NCBI RefSeq assembly: GCF_001949145.1
Contig: NW_019091399.1
Coordinates: forward strand, 1,393,349 to 1,457,348
Direction of reading: 5' to 3'
Length of the DNA: 64,000 nt
Source: Acanthaster planci
Lineage: Eukaryota; Echinodermata; Asteroidea; Valvatida; Acanthasteridae
Shown in pieces: positions 49,101-61,100 of the stretch. A program made the position numbers and the translations under genes. Positions within the stretch are counted from its first letter, which is position 1; every line of letters begins with the position of its first letter. The notes under the pieces were generated by a model. That model was not told the DNA's origin and made no database searches. It was given only the letters and a program-made list of their open reading frames with translations.

Positions 49101-52100
49101 AGTTTTCTGTTCAAGATGTGAACCTACAGCGTGCAAATGAACATAATGTTGAGAACATTTTTCTTATTTGCCGACCTTCACATACTGCTCAAACATGAAT
49201 TAGCAAAAAAGTAAACTCAGCATCATCAAAGAAATTCTGATGTATGCTTTTGCTGAACTAATTGTAGTAATGAGATTTCTTCCTGGAATGACACTACACT
49301 TTTGCTCATGAATATGCAAATTTTCACAAGCATAAAAACGCTAAACCTAAAATTACCTTCAAAATGGAAAAATGAAAATTAAAATGGGATTAAATGAAAG
49401 ACAAGGGTGCGTTTACAAGGACTGCATTCAAAACATTTATTGCATGGAATCTACGGATGAAGTTCAGGGAGCTGAGAAGCACAAAAACTGGCTAAGTGCA
49501 AAGAAATTTCTTCGGGGTTCCCACAGAAAACTGGAGACCAAATTCCAGAACTTTTCCAGGACTTTCCAGTGCTAAGTTATCCCATTTTTCACGACATTTA
49601 ATGACACTATGCAGAGAAATATGTTTGGTACTATGAAAAAGAAGACTGGCATAACCACAACTACAGATTGACAACGATGCAACCTGTAAGTTAATTATCA
49701 TTCCCCTATCACAACAAAGGTACCCCATCAGAAATAACTCCAGCATGACCTTGATTTGCCACGACCTTTTCTACAACTTTTCTCGCCTCTCACAACAGGA
49801 TTCCAGGGCACATTGTTTTCCCCCTAATTTTCCATGACTTTCCATGACCACTTTCCCTTCCCCCCCTCAGGATTTTCCATGACCTTGGGAATCTTGTTTC
49901 TTGCCTAGCACGAGCAGGGTATCAGCCACAATGCCGTGTGATGCATACTAGCTGTGACTGGTTCTGCTTTACATGCTTGGTATGCTCAACGGATGAGCAA
50001 CAATTTCTGCTGAGAAGCTCAATGAAATGAGGCAATGCAATTATAGGAAGCAACAGAATGTTGGGGAGATATTGTGTTTACTAATGGAGCAGGTATGGAA
50101 CTGGGAAGCTAAATGGGGTAAAAAACAAGGAAATTCCCAGCTGTACCAGACTTCCCACAGACTTCCGAGTTTGATGGCATACACGGGAAACATAAATGTT
50201 GAAGACGCCAAGTTTCGAGGTCCGACCATTCAGTTCTTGCTCATACTTTTGCACTTCATCGAAAGCGTACGATTACCGAATCACAGCCGTCTGGGAGGGA
50301 ATTCAGGCCTTGGAAAAGCTTTACAGAGTCACTGCGTTCTGTCACCTATGTATGTGACTCCTTTGTTGGGTGTTTTGTGCTTTTTTTCTTCATTTTGTAA
50401 TCTGATCTGAGAAATGTAACAACTAATGGAGGGTTTGTACATGTCAGCTTTTTATTGGCACCTTGGGATTCCAGCTTTAGTTTTATGGATTCTGGCTTCC
50501 AAAAGATTAAAAACCTGCTGCCAAAAGCCATTCAAAAAAGTATCAACTTTGCAAAACTTTATTTGTAACGGTGCACGTACAACTTAAGTCTGGTTTGACA
50601 CCCCTGAGGTGAAGCCAATGCTCGACACAAAAAAACATGATCTTTAAAAAAAAGTCAGCTGATATGTATCTGGTCTGGCACACTGAGCATTTCATGCTTG
50701 AATTGCATTACATTGATGATGGAAACTAGACTACATCCCTGACAAATATAGCTTTCTTCTAGTGAGGCGTTGCACATAACAGGTGGGGTGCGATTTCAAT
50801 GTAAAAAAAAGTACTGAAAATAGTTTGGTGAAGGAAAATAGCCAGATTGGTGCATGCTAGGGGCTACTTTCTTGCAATGGTCAGAAGTTTTAATACCTTG
50901 GCAGGTTGCTTACGATAGCGCGAGTTTCTGTCCATTTGTCCTGCGACATGCTGCGAAAAGGCGAACATTAATGCACACACATAAACATCATGCCTTGGAC
51001 ATAGCTTTGGACATAGAATATGCCAACTGAAACGATAACAACAGACCTCTGGGACAACAGGGAACAAGGGTGGGCGGTATGGGCTGAGGAGTTAGGGATG
51101 GGATAGGGATGGGTTGATGGGGTTAGAGAGGCAGGTGTACTCACCTCATCTTTGTAGTTCTCGGTGTACTTCTCTTCGTTCACATCATCCTCCTATAAAG
51201 ACATAGAGAGGCAAGGTCCAACTGGTTTGAAATCTGAATGAATTTCGAAACATCTATCTTCTCTTCATGACAAATTGTGAAGAGATGCAATACAAGCACA
51301 AAACCAGTTCTGGCTTGCATGTCCAGTGCAGTTACATAAAACTTCTACAAACTTCTGGGGGATGGATTTTTACAGAGACAGTTTCATGAAAACTCAGGTT
51401 TGTACAATGAGAGTCAATGAACATGCATCAATAAGTTAGTTTGAAAAATGGTGCTTTTTGAAAAAGCACACCAATTCTCCTGTCTCTAACAGTGAGTGGC
51501 TGTGGGGAGAGAATTACAAACATCTATCCCGGGCAAAGCTGTCCTCTCAAAGGCAAAAAAGACTGATTTTAAAAGAGTATACTGTCTACATGTACATCAA
51601 GCAGAACTGGCTGGCCAAGACTGCTGATATAACTTGATCTAGCTGTGCAATGACTGTCGATTGATAAGCCTACTGTGTCTACCATTCCGCTGCTTATGTC
51701 TGTTGATGGAGTCTGACTGGTCATAATGCCAACCAGATTTACAATCTGACTGCTGATGACTGGCCTGGGTAAAGCAAGTAGCTAGGGAAAGCGAATGGAA
51801 TGTTTGACTGTCTCAGGCCACTGGATAAAAACAATAAACCGGAACCTAGGATGAGGTGCTTTTCCACGATCTGTGTATTTCATTTCAAACTTTACCAATT
51901 TAAATTCTTCGATGTCGGTCTTCAGATACTCATCAAGGAAGGACAGATGTGAGAGTTTAGTGCCTGTGGTTTCTGAAACGCAACAACATTAAAAAAAACC
52001 CAAAATGATCTAAAATCCTGAAAATCCTATCGTCAGTGAGAGAAACAAGACACAAACACTCCAGTTCAAATTTCACAGATGTAAACAGCAGTGCTGTAGT

Positions 52101-55100
52101 CAAGACCAAAGATTATATAGCGCTGCAAGGATTGGTAATTCGGCCATAAAGGTGTTATCACCATGGGCGCCATTCGAGTGTGAACGTTCATGTGTGTGCG
52201 TGCCTGTCGCGGCGCCTGCGCCTGTGCATTAACATGCACTGCGCAGTCGTAGTCCAACCAGAATGGCGCCCATGTGATAACAACGTTTTACGCGTATTCA
52301 CGGTGAAGTTCCCCATCTTGCGCCACTACACGGCACTATACGATCTTTGGTCAAGACTGTCGCAAGGTCAGTCTCATGACCATTAACAAGACCAGTTTCA
52401 AGTAACGGGGTAAGTAATGAAAATGAAACACTTTTGTAGCAGTTCCTTTGAATAGTTTGTGACCTGAAGTCAGACTGGAGGTCTTAGAATGGTCTTAAGA
52501 ATATTAGTAACCAGGTGAATTACGCATGTTAACCATTGGTATGCTAGACAGTGTTGAGCATACAGAGCTCACAGTAATGCCTATTTTGGCAAAGTTCTGG
52601 GGGTACCAAGCACGGTCGGTCCAAACTACAAGCCCATTCGGGGTCCATCTGGAGGCACTCACGTGAGCTGCAGTCTTCAAGTTTCTGCTCCATTTCTTTG
52701 GCTTGTCTCTCCAGCGCTTCAACTTTATTCTCCAACTCCTTGTTGCGGGCTTCAGCTGCTTTCAACTTGCTGCACGGTACAAACAAATAGTACAGAACAT
52801 GTGACTCGGGTACAATCAATTTTTTTTTTAAAATGTATCGGCAGCGTTCTCAATCAGTTACTCAGACGAAGGCTGCATTAGATGAGAAATATGCATTTTC
52901 ATTAACCTTTTCAGTCCAAAACAAAGGATGTCCCAGTTTTTACATTTCACATCTTCAAGTCCAGCACCCACAATATCCTAACCTCTTTGTACTTAAAAAA
53001 CGTGATGATATGTCTCCAAAACTGAAGCTCCAGTTAACACAATGGTTCACGTCAATTGGAATTTGGTTCAGTCTTAGCAACAGCATCCATCAGAAAATGT
53101 ATAATTATTTAAAGCCTTGAAGGAGATCGTAAATTCATGAATGAACATAAGAGTGAGTGAAAGCTTTGAGGAGCTCGAGAAATTTGGTATTATGTAATGA
53201 AATATTCTGCAGTGCCAAGAGAAACCACTACCATAAACCATTATGGAGTGCTTTCTGGTCAACACCAATGTTCAATGCTTCACAATCCTGGTTTTGTGGG
53301 GTGTTGATGGTCTCACAGCTGCCTAGCCTAGAAATGTACTTCACACTGAGCTCGATGTTTCAATTTTCAATTAAACAAACAGGCAAGATTCAGGAAGAAT
53401 GAGGAACCTTAAATGATAAAACTGTCTTTGGACTTTAAGTTAACCGGATGGGTCTTTCAGACCCAACTGCTTACTTCTCTGTCTGGACTTGGTCAGCCTT
53501 GACCTTGGACAGCTCCTTGTTAATCTGGTCCTTGGCCTGCACTTCGCTCTGCAGGTTGGACTGCAAGTTCAGCAGCTCCATTTTGTCCATCTTCTGCGAC
53601 CGTCTGGACTGCCAGTCTTTTTGCTGCGGAGACAGGAAAACAGAATCATCATGCATGCCGTTTGGTAATCGTCTTCAGTCAATCTTGCCGCCCTTTTCCC
53701 TTCCGACCCAGTTGGCTTTTCACAACCATTTAAAACAAGTGCCATCGAACTTGCAGTATTTCAACACAAGCTGCACGTGCAACTTGTTCCTACTTTTAAC
53801 CGCTTCACGGCAGGATTATTTTGACCGCGACTGCTGGGCTGTGGTATACCCTGAATGGAGGGCTTTGTCCAGCAGCAGGCCCCATTGAACCAGCAGCTGC
53901 ATGGTGAATAGACAGTATGTGTGGTATGCACTAATCCTCACGCAACGGTGCGGTAGTAGCCGTCATCCGTAGCGAAGGGGTTAAAATTCTTGACTCTGTA
54001 TCATAATTGGCAAAGACACTTCCACAAATGAGAGTGGATTACTCTTACCCTTGCAGCACCCACGAGTCCTGACTTCTTGACTCCTTCCAGCTCCTCTGTC
54101 ATCTTTATGGCCAGCGCCTGGAGATAGCCCCGAGCATCTTTCTCATCACTCACCCTGGCAAAGAACAAGATGTCAGACTAATGAAGACAAACTACACACT
54201 AACCTACTTTACTTTGGCGGACAGTACTTGGTCTTGCCTAAGGGAAGATTTCATGGACTGACTTCATGGGAAAATGCACGGCACTGAAGAAAAACTCTAA
54301 AAACTTTGTTAATTCTCCAAAACTGGTTTTGCTTGAACAAATTCTGCATTTAAAACTCAGATGGCTCTTAGTTGTCAAAAATACTGATGTACTTCTTTCA
54401 TTGATAAATGAACTTCTTGTTGCCATAAGGAGAATTGCTCACCATCAAAACTAAATAAGTATTAATGCATATCTGCAAAAATGAAATATATACTAAGGAG
54501 TGAGTGCCTCTGACAAAAGTCTTATTTCAGTGCATTGGATTTGGGCAATGGTAAAACATACATGCATGTACAGGAGAGTAGACCACGGAATCTGGTAACC
54601 CAGCCTGATATGTGCCAATGTCAATCAATTTGAATACTGAAGATATGCCAGTCACAGATTCGGGTTCGTAATTCTCAGTTTGTTTGGTTTTGGGTTCTTG
54701 CGTCCGCTGGGTAACTTACCACTGGATGATTTCACTGATCTGGGCCTCCCAGTGGGCCACGTTGTCCTTGTCTGACATCTCTCGCAGCTCCTCCTCACGA
54801 AGCTTCAGCTCCCGACACTTGTTGTCATAGTCAGACGACAACTGCGAGGGAGGGAAGAAACAAAAGTTTCAGCTGGTTCGCAGTGGGCCAAACGCGAAGC
54901 AACGTAAGCTTTGAAAGGGGTGCCCAGCTCTGCATTTGAGTCTCTTCAGTCTGCGTTCAAATTACAAGTGATGTCAACGTTGTCTGCAGCTCATGCTTAA
55001 TTTAACAGCCCCATTTCTGAATAGACCATGGTCACTTCCCAAATCGTACCTGCGTCTCTGTCCTAAGCTCAATCAGACTTATGGGTCTGTTTCGCCACAC

Positions 55101-58100
55101 AAATATCAAACTGACTTACATGATGCCAATCAGAAGGCCGACAAGTTTTATCAGGACTAGCAACAAAGGCAAGGCCGAGCCTTGAGAGGGGCCCTTTTTA
55201 CATGACATAAATCTGCCAGAACATTTCACATGAAGAACACACAGGGAACTGAATTCTGCATTTAACAACCACGTACCAGTTTTCTTTCCATTCCACAGCT
55301 TAACAGCTGTATGACACAACCATTTTTAAAAGAATTAAATATTCCATGATGTCCTTAAAACATCTACCATAAAGCACTTCCAACAAAATCTGAATACTAC
55401 AAGTCAGGGGTAATCTGCACTTGTGTACCACACCTGCTGCAATGAAAGCAATACCTATCAAGGTTGGGACCTCCAATGATCTGAGCTCCTTACCTTGTCC
55501 ACTTCCAGGGTGAGTCTCTTGTTCTCCTCGTCCAGCAGGCTCTTCTCCCGTTCCAGCTTGCGCCGCAGTGACTCCAGGTCATCCTGCTGGGACTGGGAGC
55601 TGGTGGCCTCCCGGCTCAGCTTGTAGTTCAGAGTGCTGACCTCTCGCTTCAGGCCGATGATCTGCTGCTCGTTCTCTGATATTGTCTCCTTCAGGCCCTG
55701 CCAAAGCAAGACAGACAACCAGGGGATGTTCAGATGCAGTTCCCCTGTTGTCGTACATTTCACAAGTACTTTTTGCTAGTTGTCACAAGTCCAGTCCCTA
55801 CTTACAGTAGACGGACAATAACAAATAAATATCAGGTTCACCATGAAGCTCTTTGGGTATAAATTCAGGCTGGGGTAACTAAACATATGAGGACTTGTAA
55901 AGTAGAAGTGAGGACATGCAATATACTCAGGTGTGCAGACCTCAGTGTGAGTACTTGTACACAAGTACAAGTATTTGGACTAAGATTTTGCATGAATTAC
56001 AATGAAAGATCTCGCAACTTCACTTTGCATATTTTAACTGGCTCCTTACTTATTTGTGCTAGACCAAAAAATGGCAACTGGCCTGACCTTTTCTTCAATG
56101 GTGTGCCTGGATTTCTCTTTGGCCAGCGCCTCATCGTAGGAGACCCTTTTCTTCTCCAGCTCGGCCTTGAGCCTGGCAATCTCCTGCTGGCTGGCATCCT
56201 GAGTGCTGGACTGCTGCTCCACACGGCCTCGCCTCTGTCAGGGGGGGCATGGGCAAAGAAAAATTTAAAAACAAGCTCGAATGAACAAGTTGAGTTATCT
56301 ACAGTAAACAGTATGTGCCGCCAACTTTTCTGAATATTTCCATGAACATTTGAGGGTTTTAAAGATTCAACTGTACCGGTACACTTTTTTTATTATCGCC
56401 AAGTTTCAAAACTTGGGGGTATATTAATCAACGCTGAAAATCCTCCAACAATTCCAACCCCTTCTAGCGACACAATCATGTACAAAACTTGATCTATTCA
56501 ATTTCAATGTACATCCATTATAGAACTACAAATATCAAAAAATAGCTGGAGTTCTTACCCTGACCCTTTCCAGCTCTTCTTCCCGCTGTTTGACCAATTG
56601 CTCGCTCTGCTGCCTTAAAAACTTCTCCTTGTTCAGCTCAGCTAGTTTATCTTCCAACTCAGTCTCAAGCTGAGAGAGAAACAAAAAGAAACAAACATTC
56701 ACCGAGGTCTACCCAGGAAAAGAGACAACTGCTACGCTGACTACAACAGAGATGCAGCAAGGTGATATATCTTGCCATCGTGTCTTGCTATTCAGAAGTG
56801 TGGGCCTCAGTACCCAAGTCCATACTCAGGTTTTCCATTCCAAAATTGTTGCTGGGCAAGTTCATCTTGCACGTACATTTTCCTGAAATGTTATTTCCAT
56901 CAGAGACAGATGTCATTTTTTGCCATAGCTGGCAAGATTGACTATGTACACATTAACAAGAAGAGAGGCGGGGAGCTATCCACAGTCTCTGAAGGGAGAT
57001 GGACTTCCCTGCTACTAACCTCTTTCCGGATTTTCTCAGCTTTGCGGATATCCAGCCGTTGCACTTCCACCTTCTGACTCATGGCGTTGTACTCCTCTTC
57101 CCTGTCCCGGAGTTCACGAGTCAGCTTGGTCTTCTGTGACCTCAGATCCGATAACCTAAGTAAGGGAATCCAGGAAAAATTTTGGAACACTAACATTTTG
57201 CCAGTTAGAGAAAAACCGGACATTCCATGACCACCTCAGGAAGCCACTTTAACAAGCACCGGCGTAAAACACTCAGTAACAGTCACACTTGATCGTCATC
57301 ACAGCAATACTGCAATGGTTTCCATGCAGAGAGTTGAGAAATTTTCTTATTCTTGACAAATGCACATATAATTAATTACTTGGGTCTCTATTTTTTTTCC
57401 TGGAGATCAACGTTCGGCCTACCTCTCATTGATCTCTGAGAATTCTTGCATGGTGAGTTTATACTGCGACTTGGCCTCCTTGAGTTCTTTGCCTTGCAGT
57501 TTCTGCCTTTCCTGCAGTTCCATCAGCTCTCGCTGAAGTTCTTCTCTCTCTGCTTTCAGAGACCTGGAGGGAGGTGGAGAATGGAAAGCAGTATTAACCA
57601 AGAATTTATATGATGGTAAATGTGGCAAATCAAAAATTATTTTGAAAGAAAGTTACAAAAATCACTACTTCACAATGGAGAAAAAAATTATACAAACCAG
57701 GGACTATCACTATTATGTAATCTTGAACAGATTTCAGAGTTATTTAAACAGAAATCAACCTTAGAATTCATTGTTGGAAGGCAATAATGGCACAGACTGT
57801 TGTCAGCTGTAAAGGCTAAAACATGAGCAATTTTGGATAGTACACAAATACTGGAAATAACACTTGCTTTATAGTGACCGTGGTCACGAGATAGAGGACT
57901 CACAACAGAACCGCTTTAAAAGTAATGCTGGTTTCTTTTCTCAAAGCCTTACAACAGAAGCGCAAAGTGAACACATACACATAGCGCGGCCTTACATGGG
58001 GAAAAGTAACAGATGTCAGACAATATACATGTGACTAATTCTCATCTGCTGTGCAAAATGATACTGATAAAAATGACTGCCTAAATAAATAGTATCTTTT

Positions 58101-61100
58101 TAAACAGAAGTAAATGCCGAACACAGCTTTCTCAATTAAACGTGAAGTGGATGGTCAACTGATATTCAAATTGACATGCAATTGCTTGGAGTCAATGTGA
58201 GGGATGTTGCGGACATGGCCAAGCAGAAGAGAGCCATAGGGAGAAAGTAGGCCAACCAAGAACAGACTGGAAAATGGCCTTTAAGATGATGATGAAAAGC
58301 ATTTTTCAGAAGGTTTTTAAGAGTTTGTCTTTTGGTATGACAGTCAAAAAAGTGAAAACCACTCTCCCCCTTTGCAGTAGTAGCTGTGAAAACTCTCTGA
58401 GATGCTACAGCACAGGTACCTGTGTTGTTTTTCTAGTTGCCTGATCTTGGAGTTCTTGTCCTCGTCATCTTTCCTCATGCCAAGAGCCTCTTGTAGCTCC
58501 TTCTCCAAATGGTTGTTTGCCACTTGGGCATCTACAGTTTAAAAAAAGAGTTTTCCCCATTTTTTGAAGGTAGGTTTGCAGAAGTAACATATCTGTCAGA
58601 GCTCTTTCTCAGCCTTTTCACAAAAGAAGCCTCTCTATCAAAGACAGAATTGGTTGGCTCACCTGTAAACTTCTTTGACAACAGTGCAATCTCATCCTTG
58701 AGATGTTTCACTTCATTGTTTTCTGTGCCAACTGATCTGGGATCTTGCCTGTAGCTGTCAGCACCTCTTCTTGTTGCTTCTACAAAGGATACAAAGGCAG
58801 AAAGAGGAGGGCAGGGATTTGAGTCGGATAATACACTGCTGTTTGGTCAAATGGTAATCAATAAGCTCTTGAATTTAATCATCAGAAAAAGCACAGGCTT
58901 TGACTTTTTAGCAGTTTTGATTGGTTCATTACACAATGTATCAGGTCAATACTTGATGAAATATGGCAAAAGATATCAAAGTGATTGTCGGGATCTGGGT
59001 AGCATGTCTAGGATAACTGTGCATTGAATACACCTCAATGCAACTGGTGAAGGCATCGTTTAGTATGGTCAAACACCAATGTAACCAAAAATGGTCAGAT
59101 TTACTGACAATATTCACTGCGGTGGTTGTGCCACATAATGATCGATTTGTTCAATCAAATTTTCTTTGACCAAATCTGATCATTGACCATTAAGTCTCAA
59201 ATGGAAGATCAGCAATGTGCCTTGTACTTGTGTATGAATATGGGAAATGTACATGAGCCTCGGTCAAACTTGGTTTGAAGGTCACAAAAACTTAACTCTG
59301 ACTACCTGTTGCATGTTGCAATACGCTCAGCTTCTGGTGACCAGCAATGCCACCAAATTTGTAAAGTCAAACTGACCTGTCAAACATGTTTGATGAACTG
59401 GAGGTAGTTTGATCTTCATTACCTTTCCTCTTCATAGAAAGATCTGTGTTGGTTTCTTAAATCCTGGACTCATGTTTGAATGACCCCCCTAGCTGTACCC
59501 CTTCAAAGTAACCTGCAATTTTGTTCCCATCTTTTAACTGGATGATTATGGATACCTGATAATTTGTGACTCAAGCTATTCTTCTCAGACTCTAGCCTCT
59601 TGATCCTTCTCTCGTAGGCCTCCATTGTTAAACCGTCAATGGAGTCTGATATGACCACGTCCTTGGCTTCGATCAGAGAGCCCAGGTCCGACAGGCAACT
59701 TCAAAATCAAACAAAGTCAAGCGCAGAATGAGCTACACTTTTCTTTGGTCACACACTTGCAGCAAATCTCTCTTCAGGGGCTTGCCAACTTGTGCCACGA
59801 AAACGAGATCATTCTTGGCAGTGCATCTTCAATCATGGGTGGAAACGGGGGAATTTATCTGATGGGTTCATGTGCTCTTTCGAAGGGCACATTGTTGCTG
59901 ACTGCATCCCCCCAAAGAGTGAATGGGTACCCCACAAGGGCAGTTGCAGTTATTTTGTTTGAACATTTTGAATGAAAGTATCAAGCAATAGACAGCTGAG
60001 ATGATTTTTCCATTTTTTTTTTCAGCCTGATGACGGGTAATTGACGCTGTGGCACTTTGTGCACCAAAAACAGACAGACAGGCTCCTCTCATAAATACGC
60101 ATTAATACATGCGCACCCATCCATCAAACTTAGGCCCCGGGATCTTTATGGTTGCAACCCATTCACAGGGTTGTCATTCATACTTATGGATGGAAAAAAC
60201 ATGAAGGGGACGATATACATCATTGGGACACCATATTTAAATTCATGTAGTATTCTCTGTCCTCATTAGAGATATCAGAAGACGGACAACAGGTGCCCAT
60301 CTCACCTGTTTCTTGTGAATGAAAAGCCTACAAAGGGGAGGTGGTTGCCCGTGAAGGCTGCATGGGTGTTGGGCGGTACAGTCTCTGACTGCTTGAGGTC
60401 TGTTTCATCCACGTCAAAGTTGGATGTATCGGTTGGACTTTTGACATCTGGTTTGTATGGTGGAGTCACTGCCGAAAAAAAAAGTAAAACGCAGGATATT
60501 ATCAGATACGTTTTCGCTTGTCAACATATCTGAACATACATGTAGTTAGTGTTTCATTACTTTGAGCAGTCTGTGTCGTCCTATGCAACTTTCTCTCTTT
60601 CATGCATGTAAACAGGTTTTTCGGTTTTTACCGAATCATAGATAATTGAATATCCTGAGGAAAAATGGCTGAGCAGGTGCTATTCAGGTGGGTTCCCACC
60701 ATATCTACAATAAAATTAACCAGGTGATGTTTATTGCACGCTGCCATTTTGAATACACTGCTGGCACTGGTAAACTATGGAATAGGCGATAAAACGCTTG
60801 TCAAGATAAATACATATTTACTGGCGTGATCCACAGATCAAGTAAAAATGCCATTGCCTAAGTATTACATCCAGTAAAAACTTAAAAAAACAACATTTCC
60901 CCCCCCCAAAAAGGGTTTATATTGACAAACATGAGTGATGTCCTTCATTTTTGCCTGAAATTTCTGGCAAACAGAAAACATTCATGCCTGCACATGTATG
61001 GTGCCAGTGTTCTTTGTTTTAAAATTAAAGACAAAGAGCCTGAATCGGGTTACTGCAGGAGGACTTACATTGTAAACCCTGAACAGTACAACGAAATGAC

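Noticed and set aside
59080-59190. AATGGTCA...TGACCATT inverted words in an MRCK intron
   Set aside because: Matches are short and interrupted; no convincing element borders.
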